Below, piece after piece: positions 22,801 through 30,209 of a stretch of DNA of 30,209 nucleotides; position 1 is the stretch's first letter; each line of letters opens with the position of its first letter. Origin of the DNA: a virus. The notes beneath the pieces are model-generated. The model made no database searches. It saw only the letters and a list, made by a program, of their open reading frames with translations, and had not been told where the DNA came from. The position numbers and the translations under genes are program-made. The DNA is taken from positions 1-30,209 of IMG/VR virus record IMGVR_UViG_3300007755_000011; one strand, written 5' to 3'.

Positions 22801-23188
22801 TTATTACGCCTCTGCGGCAGGTGAGTATGCGGGGCTCAGGTTTCCTACTGCCATCGCTTATACAGCAGCAGCTCTCGCTAAAACTGCGACCTCTGCTGCA
22901 TACTTCAAGGGGGCAGCAGAACTGGGAGGCCGCAAGAAGGGTGGCGCGGGGGGAGTTTCTAAACCGTCCGCTCCCAAGGGGCTGAGCGGCTCCGGCTCCT
23001 ATGAGCGCCCAGGGAGGAGGAGCTACAGGGGCCGAGGCGCAGGCGAGAGCACAACAGTGGTGCTTAGGCTGGATGCCCCCAGCAATGAGAACTTTTTCAA
23101 TGAATTCATGAGGTACGGCAATATCCATTTGGAAAGAGATGATGCGATAAGGCCATCAGCACGCTGGAGAGGAGAGAGTCATGCCTAG
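19850..23188 (+). CDS. Tail tape measure protein
   Basis: 1112-residue protein, the longest gene, that sets tail length and is ejected ahead of the DNA. Seen: an N-terminal coil, the PhageMin_Tail/TP901-type core at about residues 85-330 (FEKEFAQIKTLSSRVG, GDITKAAYQAISAGIDPDEA, DLLTTATNAYKATG, AEELSASLGQVAPVASQFGV), hydrophobic membrane-active segments at about 440-510 (Gly/Ala-rich, GLASPVFIAAATAAAYFAG), then a long charged coiled coil. In that coil three related units begin LIEDEEERRLRLL, LIEDRVDRELALL and LIEDETAQKLEIL (about 743, 808 and 882). The C-terminus is Gly/Ser/Arg-rich. At about 0.15 nm per residue the tail would be near 165 nm. Confidence 0.93.
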   Translation: MILTEEDILISVKVEGEEKYKELREEQKRTTKSTEEFDDALETTTDSMGRLRDAQGRFIQEAGKANKAVGGLKGSFTELNSVVQLTQAVFLAARASAEKLAQPIGLATSFEKEFAQIKTLSSRVGDELEQGLLNLAATLPQTAGDITKAAYQAISAGIDPDEAVGFLDAASKAAVAGNTSLTESVDLLTTATNAYKATGLSAKDASDQLFATIRAGKTTAEELSASLGQVAPVASQFGVSLAEIGAGVAVITKQGSSTSEAMTQLNALIKGFVNPSQKAAKTLKKLGVEYGATAIKTKGLTGVVEDLLEKSEGNVEVLGKLFDRFEATRALLTITSGGMQTYAKDLENISSAAGLTEEAFQTMQATTQGQIDLFQAQLEGVLSEVGKVALPAVNEALRSVGSYLSQHGPVIVETMMSFAGALLDAGRWVSEHGDEIIALLESIAIYKAIGLTTIAIQGLGTALTGLAASAAAAGGGIAALGAALSAGLASPVFIAAATAAAYFAGDAIGTALGESMTESYRREADVLELEVKQRSAALAKALKDAGVKSTGELRQLREDVRAGALISTAGVQTPTADVVYTPKALIAEFGAFQAEEIAIAQAEDLRLRADAKRNELEAASSTLASMEAEFQIKIEELAQKGEEAAEATGAKGVAAVLRVRKMEEEVANFEILVGRYAQDVVTARKAAEQSERGAEETLRKVRAALQASVGAEKKPPKKRRDPSERKARRVDPRVVDARRAAQLIEDEEERRLRLLGLKQAQEQVKAKKNRENLITLEQLHFQQREKLLESFDDKRFGEWAELERRRAGLIEDRVDRELALLDVALAAEQRKYSDNQEALALIAQTDALQRQDIAEAQSQRAKEIAAQAAEEDLLIRERSAELIEDETAQKLEILAVAQERERLQYADNEQMLTLITQDYARQRQAIEEGAAEAKASAWKAAADQSILSLDSLSKSLKQLGMGSMVLEGTIMAARGLKAGVDAMDYYASAAGEYAGLRFPTAIAYTAAALAKTATSAAYFKGAAELGGRKKGGAGGVSKPSAPKGLSGSGSYERPGRRSYRGRGAGESTTVVLRLDAPSNENFFNEFMRYGNIHLERDDAIRPSARWRGESHA

Positions 23189-24368
23189 GGTAGGTCCTGG
23201 CTCGCTCACTCCGAGAGTCGGTATTTTATCGGGATTTGATGCCACAGCCTGGAGCGGAACGGCCCCTTTTCGGCAGGGTGTTGCTGTGACAGTGCTGCCA
23301 GTCCTTGAAAAGGGACAGCAGATTTTTAGCGACGTGCTTGCTTTCCTCAACGGCCACGCATCACAGGCACCTATGACACTCCAATCCCAACTCACGGCGA
23401 GAGGGACTGGTGTTGGGGTCTGGGAGGTTGCTCTGAATGCGGACGACCGCTTGGTCATTACAAACGACACGGAATCTTTTTCAGTACTAGGTGGGGGAGT
23501 TTTCGGGTTTGAGACTGGACAAAATGCTACTCTAGACGGGGGGGCCTGGAAAATTATTGCAGCGTCAGAGTGGGATAGGGGAGTTGTCGAGTCTTCGTTC
23601 GTCAAGATTGACTGCGCTTCTGGGATTTTTGAGTTCCCTGACTCCTCTATGGAGTACCGCGCCCAGTCTGTCCCAACGGTTTTGGAAGAAGTTGGGACAT
23701 CCCCAGGTGCGCTCGAAAGCTGGAATAATGATGCTATCGACAGCATCAGCAGGAGAGTTAGGTGGGGATTGACAGGGCAGGGACACGTTTATTGGAGCGT
23801 TGATAGTGCGGTGGGAGGTACAGCCATCACTTGGGAAAGCGAGAGCTTTATGAGGCGCTTGGGGTTCTCGGGAGAGGAACTGCTTTCCCCAGGGAGCCTT
23901 ATCCGCCAAGAGGCAGACAACCCATGCCCTGGCGTCATCATCCCGCAGCGTCCACCGCTGAGCCTAACTCGGGGCTGGGAGCACATCGGAGAGCAACTCC
24001 AACTCGCAGACGGGAGCTATGCAACGGCTCAGGTGGGAACCTTTTATCGCTCTGAGCTGGAGATTTATCTGAGCGGTCCCGTTGGCAACGCCAGCCGAGA
24101 GGATATCCACTGGCAACGTCAGATGATCCCATATCTTTATCCTGGCGCTCCCGTAACCCTCTACCAGGACTGGGGAGAGACTCGCCTGAGGGGATGGCTC
24201 GCCGAGGGGGATGCCTACAGTTCTCTTGTCACGGTCCAGATGGAGGGGGAGTACGGGAAGTTAGTGGGCTCAGTCTCCCCCAGCGGCAGGAGAGCTGACG
24301 AAATAAATTGGAAAAACAGCTTCAGGATGCAGACCTTGGTAAGCCTTAGGATTGAGGCCATCCAGTGA
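23181..24368 (+). CDS. Distal tail/tail tip protein
   Basis: 395-residue, beta-rich protein overlapping the tape measure stop by 8 bases. Position right after the tape measure is that of distal tail (Dit-like) or lambda M/L-like tip proteins. Seen: an immunoglobulin- or jelly-roll-like N-terminal half with many short strands, a central VRWGLTGQGHVYWSVDSAVGGTA segment, and a C-terminal part with YLYPGAPVTLYQDWGETRLRGWLAEGD, resembling a small barrel. No family signature confirmed. The next gene starts at an overlapping GTG. Confidence 0.6.
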   Translation: MPRVGPGSLTPRVGILSGFDATAWSGTAPFRQGVAVTVLPVLEKGQQIFSDVLAFLNGHASQAPMTLQSQLTARGTGVGVWEVALNADDRLVITNDTESFSVLGGGVFGFETGQNATLDGGAWKIIAASEWDRGVVESSFVKIDCASGIFEFPDSSMEYRAQSVPTVLEEVGTSPGALESWNNDAIDSISRRVRWGLTGQGHVYWSVDSAVGGTAITWESESFMRRLGFSGEELLSPGSLIRQEADNPCPGVIIPQRPPLSLTRGWEHIGEQLQLADGSYATAQVGTFYRSELEIYLSGPVGNASREDIHWQRQMIPYLYPGAPVTLYQDWGETRLRGWLAEGDAYSSLVTVQMEGEYGKLVGSVSPSGRRADEINWKNSFRMQTLVSLRIEAIQ

Positions 24369-27346
24369 GCATTGAGGTAAGGCCCCACCAGCGGAGACAT
24401 ATCCGCCCTGTCTACCTCCTAGAGATAGACGGTTGGGAGTACCGCTACCACTCCTCCCCTGTAGACCCTGCATCAGTCTCCCCCCCAGTGGTGGATTATC
24501 CCTACAGCTCCGTGCTGGCGCTCAAAGATCCATCAGAGACATCACAGCAGCTCAATGTTATCTCAGGCGTAGTCCAGGCTGGCTCTGTGTCCCTCAAGCT
24601 GGCCTATGGACCAAAAGGGGAGATGGGCCAGCTCTTGGCAGCAGGACCACACGAGGCTCCTGTTTACGCTCGTCTCGCTGTGACTATCCCTCAAGCTCTT
24701 ACAGTGGCAACGGTTACAGTGGACCGCGAAATATCTACGGCTCCACTCACCAATGGGGTCATTTGGATCGGTCAGGAGGCGTTCGCCTATAGTGCGCGTT
24801 CCGTATCAGTTCCCTGGACCTACACTATCGCTGCGCGAGGATTCTATGGGAGTCAAATCCAGCGCCATGAGGTCAGCGCCGAGAGGAGTTGGGCTCCATT
24901 TGTCACCCTCTCTTGCTGGAGCTGGGGAAACAGAAGGGCTCGCCTCAAGGTTGCCCAGCTCCTCCCCAACGGGGATTTCAGCGACTGGATAGAGGAGATC
25001 AGCGGCTATATCTCAGCGACGCCCAGACTATCTCCAGGAGGAGAGTCGATCAGCCTGACAATCTCTCCTCTTTCGGCGATGCTGCGGAGGGAGATAGGAG
25101 GGTCCAATACGGAGACCACCCTGTACCCGAGAGGGCACATCTTTGATGGGGAGGTGGGACATACGTTCACCATCTGGCTAGGGTGGCCAACCGCCTCATA
25201 TCAAGCAGCGCTTACCGCTGATGTTTTAGCTGGTGACTCAGTGCTTCCAGCTGACACGAGCGCTCACCAGGACATGTTTGACATCTCTTTGCCCTCTGGA
25301 CATCCCAGGCAAGGGCGAATCGCATTGGCTGGCGCAGGCCACCGGGTTTCGGGCTACACTGGGGGGCTGGAGATTGACCCAGTTGCTGGGGCCAATGCGA
25401 GCCAGTTTGACATTGTTAGCTCTGCTGTGGCAAGCGAGCTTCATCGCCTGAAAATTGTAGCATCTGGTGGTGGTGCTCAGGCCGTAGAGTGGCCAGGGTG
25501 CCTTAGAGCTGTTTTTGACAGTGAGTTCGGGACTTACACCAATAAAGGTGTAGGTGGGAGAATGGCACGTATACGGCTGGGTCTAGAAGAGGGTCCGACA
25601 GGAGAAAGCCGCCTGGAAGTCCAGGTTAATAGCTCGCAACAAGGTAAAGACCTGCATATGACCATCCCGCACCCAGGACGAAGAGGGCACTATTTCGCTT
25701 TCGGCCTTGATGACCCTGGGCTCGAAGTCCCCATGTATGCGCCTCTTGACGGACTGGACCGCAGAAAATGGGGCGGATACCAATACAGGGAGATGGATTT
25801 CAACGCAAAGGCGGACTCTGGTGAAGTAAATTTCACCGAGCTGCCTCCCATCGCGCTGGCGTGGTGGCAGACTGGAGAGCGCTGGCTTTGGGTCAAAGAG
25901 GATGTATTCGGTACGCCTGGTGCTCCTGGTGGACCAGTCGCTATTCGGATTTTAATAGAAGCTGAGCACCCAGTCCATGGGAAATACACACAGGGCCTGT
26001 GGGTGACAGGGAAGCAGTCCGCTTCTGCGCTTATTCCGGGGCTCCCAGGGGTGGTTCTAGAGCTTCCAGAGAATGACCGATGGAAAAGGTTATCTTTTGG
26101 AGACTTTCCTGGGCTTCAACAGGTGAGAATTAGACAGCATTCGGGCGGGCGCTCAATCCCTCCTCCAAAATTCATGCTTCAGTTGCTCATGAGTACGGAT
26201 GGCTCTGGCTTCAACGGGATCTATGATGCGGTTCCAGGTGGGCTTGGACTGACATCAGAGCAGGTCAATGTTGACAGTTTTGAGAGCTTCCCTATCCCTG
26301 GAGGAGTTGCTCAGGAGTGGGACCTCAGGCTAACCAAGGCGCAGCCTCTCGAAAAATACCTGAAGCCCATCCTCTTCACACTCCAGGCCGCCATCGTCCC
26401 CAAGCTCGATCTTTCAGATGGGCGTCGCAAGCTCACCCTGGTGAAACTGGGGCTCCCGGCTTTCACAGAGGCCGGTCAGACCTTGAGAGACTGGGAGGTC
26501 GAAAGGGCTCTTTTCCCTGAGCTTGATGAGGAAATTTGCAACCGCCTGAGGGTCAAAACCAACTATAACTACACAGAAAATCGCTACGATGTAGAACTGC
26601 TGGAAATAGACCAGCCCTCAATCGATGCGCACAGGCGGTCAGCAGAAAGAACGCTCGACCTCAGGGGAGTGGAGGTGCAGCCCTTCGATGTCGCTGCCCA
26701 ACGAGCGTCCCTGATGCCGATGATTGTTTCACAGTTTGCCCTGCGCTCGCATCCTCGTAGGATTTACAGAGGGACCTGCCCTTGGTCTGAAGCTGTGAAG
26801 CTCGATGTCGGCTCGGTTGTCTTGGTAGACGCTCCCAAAGGGTTTGTTCCTGGGACAGCTGTACGCGGGTTCTCCAGCGCGCTGATGCGGGTGCTAGAGA
26901 TAAGGAGAAGCCCCCTCAAGCAGCGCGCCACGCTTAGGCTCGTCTGGTATGGGGTTCCAGCAACTGGGTGGTCCCCAGCGCTGAAGATGAGCGCCTACAT
27001 CTCAACCCACACGATAGAGGTAGAAACTAACGCTTTCAGCGCGGCGCTTTCTCCTTTCACTGGGGAGGTGCAGGAGGACCTTAGTTTTTTCCGGGTGGGG
27101 GATACGGTGAGGACTCGCCCTAGGGGCAAGCTGGAGGATGCCGTCTACAGTCTGTCCATCACAGTGATCGATACAGCACTGCATCAGCTCACGTTCCATG
27201 CTGCACATGGACTCACGATGCCTAGAGGTGGGCTCATCGTCCCTGAAGACCGGACCGCCGCACCCCAGCGGCTCAGGGAGTTCTGCTATCTGGTCGATTC
27301 CACAGGTGTTTTCCTTAACGGCGACGCGGGCTATAGGTACTCCTGA
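24365..27346 (+). CDS. Large tail hub/baseplate protein
   Basis: 993-residue protein starting at GTG that overlaps the previous stop (GTGA). N-terminal VYLLEIDGWEYRYHSSP and the later SLKLAYGPKGEMGQLLA resemble the opening domains of phage tail hub proteins that close the tube. Middle parts (about 290-640) are beta-rich and may hold carbohydrate-binding or host-binding insertions (HPGRRGHYFAFGLDDPG; GQHS-type loops). The section near 680-870 (EKYLKPILFTLQAAIVPKLD, EICNRLRVKTNYNYTENRY, LDVGSVVLVDAP) looks like the conserved hub core. Function as the central tip protein is inferred from size and order; no peptidase motif seen. Confidence 0.65.
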   Translation: MSIEVRPHQRRHIRPVYLLEIDGWEYRYHSSPVDPASVSPPVVDYPYSSVLALKDPSETSQQLNVISGVVQAGSVSLKLAYGPKGEMGQLLAAGPHEAPVYARLAVTIPQALTVATVTVDREISTAPLTNGVIWIGQEAFAYSARSVSVPWTYTIAARGFYGSQIQRHEVSAERSWAPFVTLSCWSWGNRRARLKVAQLLPNGDFSDWIEEISGYISATPRLSPGGESISLTISPLSAMLRREIGGSNTETTLYPRGHIFDGEVGHTFTIWLGWPTASYQAALTADVLAGDSVLPADTSAHQDMFDISLPSGHPRQGRIALAGAGHRVSGYTGGLEIDPVAGANASQFDIVSSAVASELHRLKIVASGGGAQAVEWPGCLRAVFDSEFGTYTNKGVGGRMARIRLGLEEGPTGESRLEVQVNSSQQGKDLHMTIPHPGRRGHYFAFGLDDPGLEVPMYAPLDGLDRRKWGGYQYREMDFNAKADSGEVNFTELPPIALAWWQTGERWLWVKEDVFGTPGAPGGPVAIRILIEAEHPVHGKYTQGLWVTGKQSASALIPGLPGVVLELPENDRWKRLSFGDFPGLQQVRIRQHSGGRSIPPPKFMLQLLMSTDGSGFNGIYDAVPGGLGLTSEQVNVDSFESFPIPGGVAQEWDLRLTKAQPLEKYLKPILFTLQAAIVPKLDLSDGRRKLTLVKLGLPAFTEAGQTLRDWEVERALFPELDEEICNRLRVKTNYNYTENRYDVELLEIDQPSIDAHRRSAERTLDLRGVEVQPFDVAAQRASLMPMIVSQFALRSHPRRIYRGTCPWSEAVKLDVGSVVLVDAPKGFVPGTAVRGFSSALMRVLEIRRSPLKQRATLRLVWYGVPATGWSPALKMSAYISTHTIEVETNAFSAALSPFTGEVQEDLSFFRVGDTVRTRPRGKLEDAVYSLSITVIDTALHQLTFHAAHGLTMPRGGLIVPEDRTAAPQRLREFCYLVDSTGVFLNGDAGYRYS

Positions 27347-28413
27347 TGGTGCGAAAAATCCCTCAGTTACCAGTCACCCTACCAAACCCCTTGGACATGA
27401 CCAGTCGCCAGCTCGTGGATGCTGGTGACTGGGCACTGATAATGGAGGGCCTCAACCTCAGCTACAGCACAGGCCATGCTCAGCCGGTCGTCTCTCAGGA
27501 GATGGGTGATGATACACTGCTGACAGGGCTCTCATACACAGTGCGCTGTGTATGGAGAATCCCGCCCTTGAGCCCAGAGCACTCAGGGCTCAGGGTGGCT
27601 ATGCGCTGCTCCTCTCCCTCAGGCACAGGGGTCCAGCGCTGGACCTCCCTCTACGGGGGAGGGAGCCTCACTTTTGATGCTGGTCACGTCGCTGGAGTGC
27701 CTACGTCAAAATGGTATGATTCCCCGTCTCTGCTCCCTATCGCTGCCGATCCTTCGGGGGAGTATGAAGAAATTACCCTGGAGACCAAGGACCAGGTGTC
27801 GCTTGAAAATATTTACGCGACCTATGAGCGCCTAGACATTCTGAGCGCCTGGCCAGCTGCTGATGGCGAACTCAGCGATTTTTTCGACGCTGATTTCTAC
27901 CCACTTGACTCGAGCGACATCTCCCAAGATGAGTGTCTTTCCTCTGGTCTTGTTATCGATGCCATTAAGCCGATGGTGGGGCACCTCAAGGGGCGCAGGC
28001 GCGTTTACTGTAGTATATCTGCTATTCTGGGCTTTTTTGGCTCTAGACTGGGGCATTATCCACATAGGGCAGTTATCCCAGTCACAGTAGAGCAGGAGTT
28101 GGTTGTCTGGGTCCGATATGAGAATGTATCTGGAAATCCGGGCAGGATATCCATTCTGGTAGGGGATGGAGGACCAGATGAGCTTGACAACAGAGAGGAG
28201 TGGCCTATTGCTGGTGGGGGCATCTATTCTATTGATGTTCCAGGCATCCAAGCCCCTACCTGGGTGCGATTTTTTGCCCCCGTCTCTGCCCGCGATGACG
28301 TGGGAACTCCTGGGCTCTACCCAGGTTTTACTCACATAGCCATCAATGATGGCGCTCAGAGCCCAAACGGCTCAGGCGCCATCGTGACCTCCTTCGTCGT
28401 CTGGGGTCAGTGA
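27346..28413 (+). CDS. Tail-tip protein of unknown function
   Basis: 355-residue protein whose ATG overlaps the hub stop (TGATG). Beta-rich, with few Lys, many Gly/Ser/Pro and aromatic residues, and a C-terminal half (VEQELVVWVRYENVSGNPGRISILVGDGG ... THIAINDGAQSPNGSGAIVTSFVVWG) that looks like a jelly-roll or carbohydrate-binding domain. Likely part of the adhesion apparatus. A perfect hairpin lies at 27533-27554 and a bipartite one at 28348-28383, near the end of the gene. Confidence 0.58.
   Translation: MVRKIPQLPVTLPNPLDMTSRQLVDAGDWALIMEGLNLSYSTGHAQPVVSQEMGDDTLLTGLSYTVRCVWRIPPLSPEHSGLRVAMRCSSPSGTGVQRWTSLYGGGSLTFDAGHVAGVPTSKWYDSPSLLPIAADPSGEYEEITLETKDQVSLENIYATYERLDILSAWPAADGELSDFFDADFYPLDSSDISQDECLSSGLVIDAIKPMVGHLKGRRRVYCSISAILGFFGSRLGHYPHRAVIPVTVEQELVVWVRYENVSGNPGRISILVGDGGPDELDNREEWPIAGGGIYSIDVPGIQAPTWVRFFAPVSARDDVGTPGLYPGFTHIAINDGAQSPNGSGAIVTSFVVWGQ
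27533..27554. repeat. 9-bp perfect hairpin
   Basis: CATACACAG (27533-27541) pairs with CTGTGTATG (27546-27554) around a TGCG tetraloop. It is inside a tail-tip gene; no function can be assigned. Confidence 0.55.
28348..28383 (+). repeat. Bipartite hairpin near the end of a tail-tip gene
   Basis: Outer arms GATGGCGC (28348-28355) and GCGCCATC (28376-28383) and inner arms GAGCC (28359-28363) and GGCTC (28369-28373) nest around a CAAAC loop. It lies 30 bases before the stop codon and could stabilise or process the late mRNA. Confidence 0.5.
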
Positions 28414-28997
28414 TGCTCTACTCTCCTCGTGTCCCTCCGATGCCCAGCGACTCAGAACTTTACACAGGGATGCCGGTCAACGGTTCGGCTGGGGCGCTCA
28501 TGGCGGAGGCTTGCAACGCGCTCATCGGCTTCCGTTTCCTCCGCTTTGTCTCACACCAAGTGCTGCTCACCTACGAGAGTAACGACTGGGTCGGCTACGC
28601 CAACCAGCGCAAAATCCACAGGGTGCGCTGGAGACCCTCGCCCCTAGCTGACAAGATCTGGGTGACTGCCTGGGTTTTGGCTGCCATCGACGGCGCTCCT
28701 GTCCCATCTGTGGCCGCAGAGATCAGGCGCTTATCCACCGGGCTCGTGACAGATGGGCCTGTATCCTGGTCTGCGACAGCAGCTGACCTGCCTCTGGAGG
28801 ACGATGGCGCGACCTCAGGCACAAGAGGCGCGACGGTCTACAGGGACCGGCTCCTGAGGATGAACTGGGTGGATGGGGTGTCGCCGGTCATGCTGAGCGT
28901 GGATGGGTATCAGGGAGAAGATATGGAACTCGAGGTGTTGGCGACAAACGCCAGGGTTTACTCCCTTTCCGTCTTAGAGGTCGCAGATAGGAGCTGA
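28413..28997 (+). CDS. Tail-tip or fibre-associated protein
   Basis: 194-residue protein. The ATG at 28413 overlaps the previous stop (TGATG); a GTG at 28410 is the alternative. Start segment GMPVNGSAGALMAEACNALIGFRF is helical, the rest alternates strands (QKIHRVRWRPSPLADKIWVTAWVLA type spacing, LSVDGYQGEDMELEVLATNARVYSLSVLE). The end resembles the folded face of a beta-sandwich. It belongs to the run of coupled genes after the tail hub. No family recognised. Confidence 0.55.
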   Translation: MLYSPRVPPMPSDSELYTGMPVNGSAGALMAEACNALIGFRFLRFVSHQVLLTYESNDWVGYANQRKIHRVRWRPSPLADKIWVTAWVLAAIDGAPVPSVAAEIRRLSTGLVTDGPVSWSATAADLPLEDDGATSGTRGATVYRDRLLRMNWVDGVSPVMLSVDGYQGEDMELEVLATNARVYSLSVLEVADRS

Positions 28998-29000
28998 GAT

Positions 29001-29369
29001 ATGACGAAAAGAGTAGAGATTGCGGATGCTGGTGCCCATGGGGTGCTGGAGCACTCATCGGGGGATACAAGCTGGAACAATGTTACAATCACATCGTTCC
29101 AAGATGCTGTTGCAGACCATGGCACGACAATAGCAACCGGGCTTTTCTCGTATCTCATTATTGATGCGAGCGAGGCGACAGACTTCACCCATATAAAGCT
29201 GGGGCCTCGACAGACCGCTGGGGATAGCACTGTCAACCGGCATCGGATTCCAGCTGGAGGTCAGCTGGAGATCGGCTTCCGTGGGCTTTACCGGCCCGAT
29301 ACCATCAGCATCAGGCAAAACACCGGAACGGATCTTTTACGCCTCTATGCTGAGATAGATAACACATGA
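29001..29369 (+). CDS. Small beta-rich tail protein of unknown function
   Basis: 122 residues, no Cys, rich in Thr/Ser/Asp, with an ATG three bases after the upstream stop. Repeated strand-like segments (NVTITSFQDAV, FSYLIIDASEATDFTHIKLG, QLEIGFRGLYRPDTISIRQN, LLRLYAEIDN) suggest a compact beta-sandwich such as a receptor-binding head or carbohydrate-binding module. No family recognised. Confidence 0.52.
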   Translation: MTKRVEIADAGAHGVLEHSSGDTSWNNVTITSFQDAVADHGTTIATGLFSYLIIDASEATDFTHIKLGPRQTAGDSTVNRHRIPAGGQLEIGFRGLYRPDTISIRQNTGTDLLRLYAEIDNT

Positions 29370-29668
29370 GCCGGAGTCGCACCAAGCTCGCAATCCCAGT
29401 CCCATCGGGGGGGGCTTGCCCGATAGCTGCCACCGGTGTGGTAACAACTATCCTCTTATCTCCATACACCACCGTGTTGCAGGTAGACCCAGCTCTGGAC
29501 GGAAATCCGATCACCTTCGCCTGGATGGATTACTCCCTCAATTCATCGTTTCCAGGGATACAGGCGGTATGGGATGGTACTGGAGGGATAACTATTAATC
29601 GCAGCGGTGGAGGCTGGCCTTATGCTGTGGGGCAAGACATCCTCGTCAATGTGGAGCACGCGCCATGA
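29366..29668 (+). CDS. Small beta-rich tail protein of unknown function
   Basis: 100 residues, ATGA overlap with the gene before and after. Sequence alternates short strands and Gly/Ser turns (GVVTTILLSPYTTVLQVDPA, AVWDGTGGITINRSGGGWPY). Eight consecutive G occur at 29407-29414. Likely another component of the tail tip or receptor-binding complex; not recognised. Confidence 0.5.
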   Translation: MSRSRTKLAIPVPSGGACPIAATGVVTTILLSPYTTVLQVDPALDGNPITFAWMDYSLNSSFPGIQAVWDGTGGITINRSGGGWPYAVGQDILVNVEHAP

Positions 29669-29907
29669 TACCCAGCACCGTAGAGGCTCTAGGGCTCACC
29701 CTCATCAGGAGAGATGATGTCGGTCAGTTTCCCCACTCCTGGGAGAGTCTGACTGGGGAACTGAAGGCGGTGATTACCGAAGAGAAACAAAACGAACAAA
29801 GTATCTACCACCATCATCTATCCAAAGAGACAGGTGTTTTGGCTATGGGTACAAGCCAGACTCTGGACGAAGCTGTTCTTATGCTAAATTCAGTACAAAT
29901 ACAATGA
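29665..29907 (+). CDS. Small protein of unknown function in the tail-tip run
   Basis: 80 residues with ATGA overlaps at both ends. Unlike its beta-rich neighbours it looks alpha-helical and charged (SLTGELKAVITEEKQNEQSIYHHHLSKE), so it may be a linker or chaperone for the adjacent tail-tip proteins. Not recognised. Confidence 0.5.
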   Translation: MIPSTVEALGLTLIRRDDVGQFPHSWESLTGELKAVITEEKQNEQSIYHHHLSKETGVLAMGTSQTLDEAVLMLNSVQIQ

Positions 29908-30209
29908 GAACAAGCGCCCCGACAGCAGGTCTACCATATCCTCCGGGCTCCCAGCCCCACACACAACATTTTACAGAAAGCGGGCTCCCCGGTTATACTG
30001 AGATTTTGGGGGATTACTCGGTTCTGGAGGCGTACTTCAGAATCAAGCCCGCGCCCAACAGAACGATATATATTTTCGCCCTGATGGGGGCTTATGCAGA
30101 CACAGCGCCATTTGTTACCACCAAATACGGCGCCAATCTTGAGCTATCAAATGGGATCTCCATGGAGATGGTCAGGGGTGGGGTGCCAATTCAAGACATG
30201 TTCGACGGC
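29904..30209 (+). CDS. Partial beta-rich protein, cut by the window end
   Basis: Starts at the ATG overlapping the preceding stop and stays open for 102 codons to the edge. Begins MRTSAPTAGLPYPPGSQP and continues with strand-like segments (LEAYFRIKPAPNRTIYIFALMG, ANLELSNGISMEMVRGG). Probably another tail-tip or receptor-binding component; the rest lies outside. Confidence 0.55.
   Translation, partial: MRTSAPTAGLPYPPGSQPHTQHFTESGLPGYTEILGDYSVLEAYFRIKPAPNRTIYIFALMGAYADTAPFVTTKYGANLELSNGISMEMVRGGVPIQDMFDG

Noticed and set aside
1-30209. Genome-wide excess of inverted repeats in coding DNA
   Set aside because: About nine hairpins with arms of 8 or more and short loops were seen, against about five expected by chance before correcting for GC. 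Only the 14-bp, 20-bp and clustered cases stand out.

Overview
This window is a 30.2 kb piece of a tailed double-stranded DNA phage genome (or a prophage). Every recognisable gene is on the + strand. The structural genes point to a long-tailed, siphovirus-like virion: terminase, a DUF935/Mu gp29-like portal, a Mu gpI-like protease, capsid, SPP1 gp7/Mu gpF-like minor head protein, a lambda-type G/GT frameshift pair, and a 1112-residue tape measure. At roughly 0.15 nm per residue this would be a tail near 165 nm. No integrase, lysogeny repressor, DNA polymerase or endolysin is visible. The host cannot be named. Frequent AGG/AGA and ATA codons, long G tracts and moderately high GC argue against an enterobacterial host.

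Layout. (1) 1-3472: an ERF single-strand annealing protein with a C-terminal SWIM zinc motif, a coiled-coil protein, a one-helix membrane protein, a 53-residue protein, and a ParB-fold/HTH protein whose linker DNA carries three perfect palindromes. (2) 3473-4516: a near-consensus promoter with a palindrome in its spacer, driving an HNH nuclease and an HTH protein whose coding DNA is full of inverted repeats. (3) 4517-5829: a structured leader with a rho-independent terminator facing the minus strand, then an AcrVA2-like (anti-Cas12a family) gene and a 50-residue HTH protein. (4) 5869-7478: five small membrane, secreted or coiled-coil proteins, the probable lysis region. (5) 7479-7652: promoter of the late operon. 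(6) 7653-17519: packaging, head and neck genes. (7) 17528-30209: tail tube, G/GT chaperones, tape measure, tail tip/hub and a run of unrecognised tail-tip or receptor-binding genes, the last cut by the window end.

Most neighbouring genes overlap by ATGA, GTGA or TGATG, so translation is probably coupled along long polycistronic mRNAs. No stretch over 300 bases lacks a gene. The most unusual part is 3500-4700. There an operator-like promoter, an inverted-repeat-rich HTH gene and a possible minus-strand RNA sit directly before an AcrVA2-like gene. That RNA would consist of a CCCCGC-N4-GCGGGG hairpin resembling a type I-E CRISPR repeat, followed by an oriented terminator. The layout resembles published RNA anti-CRISPR (solitary repeat) loci, but this reading is inference and needs a search or RNA data.
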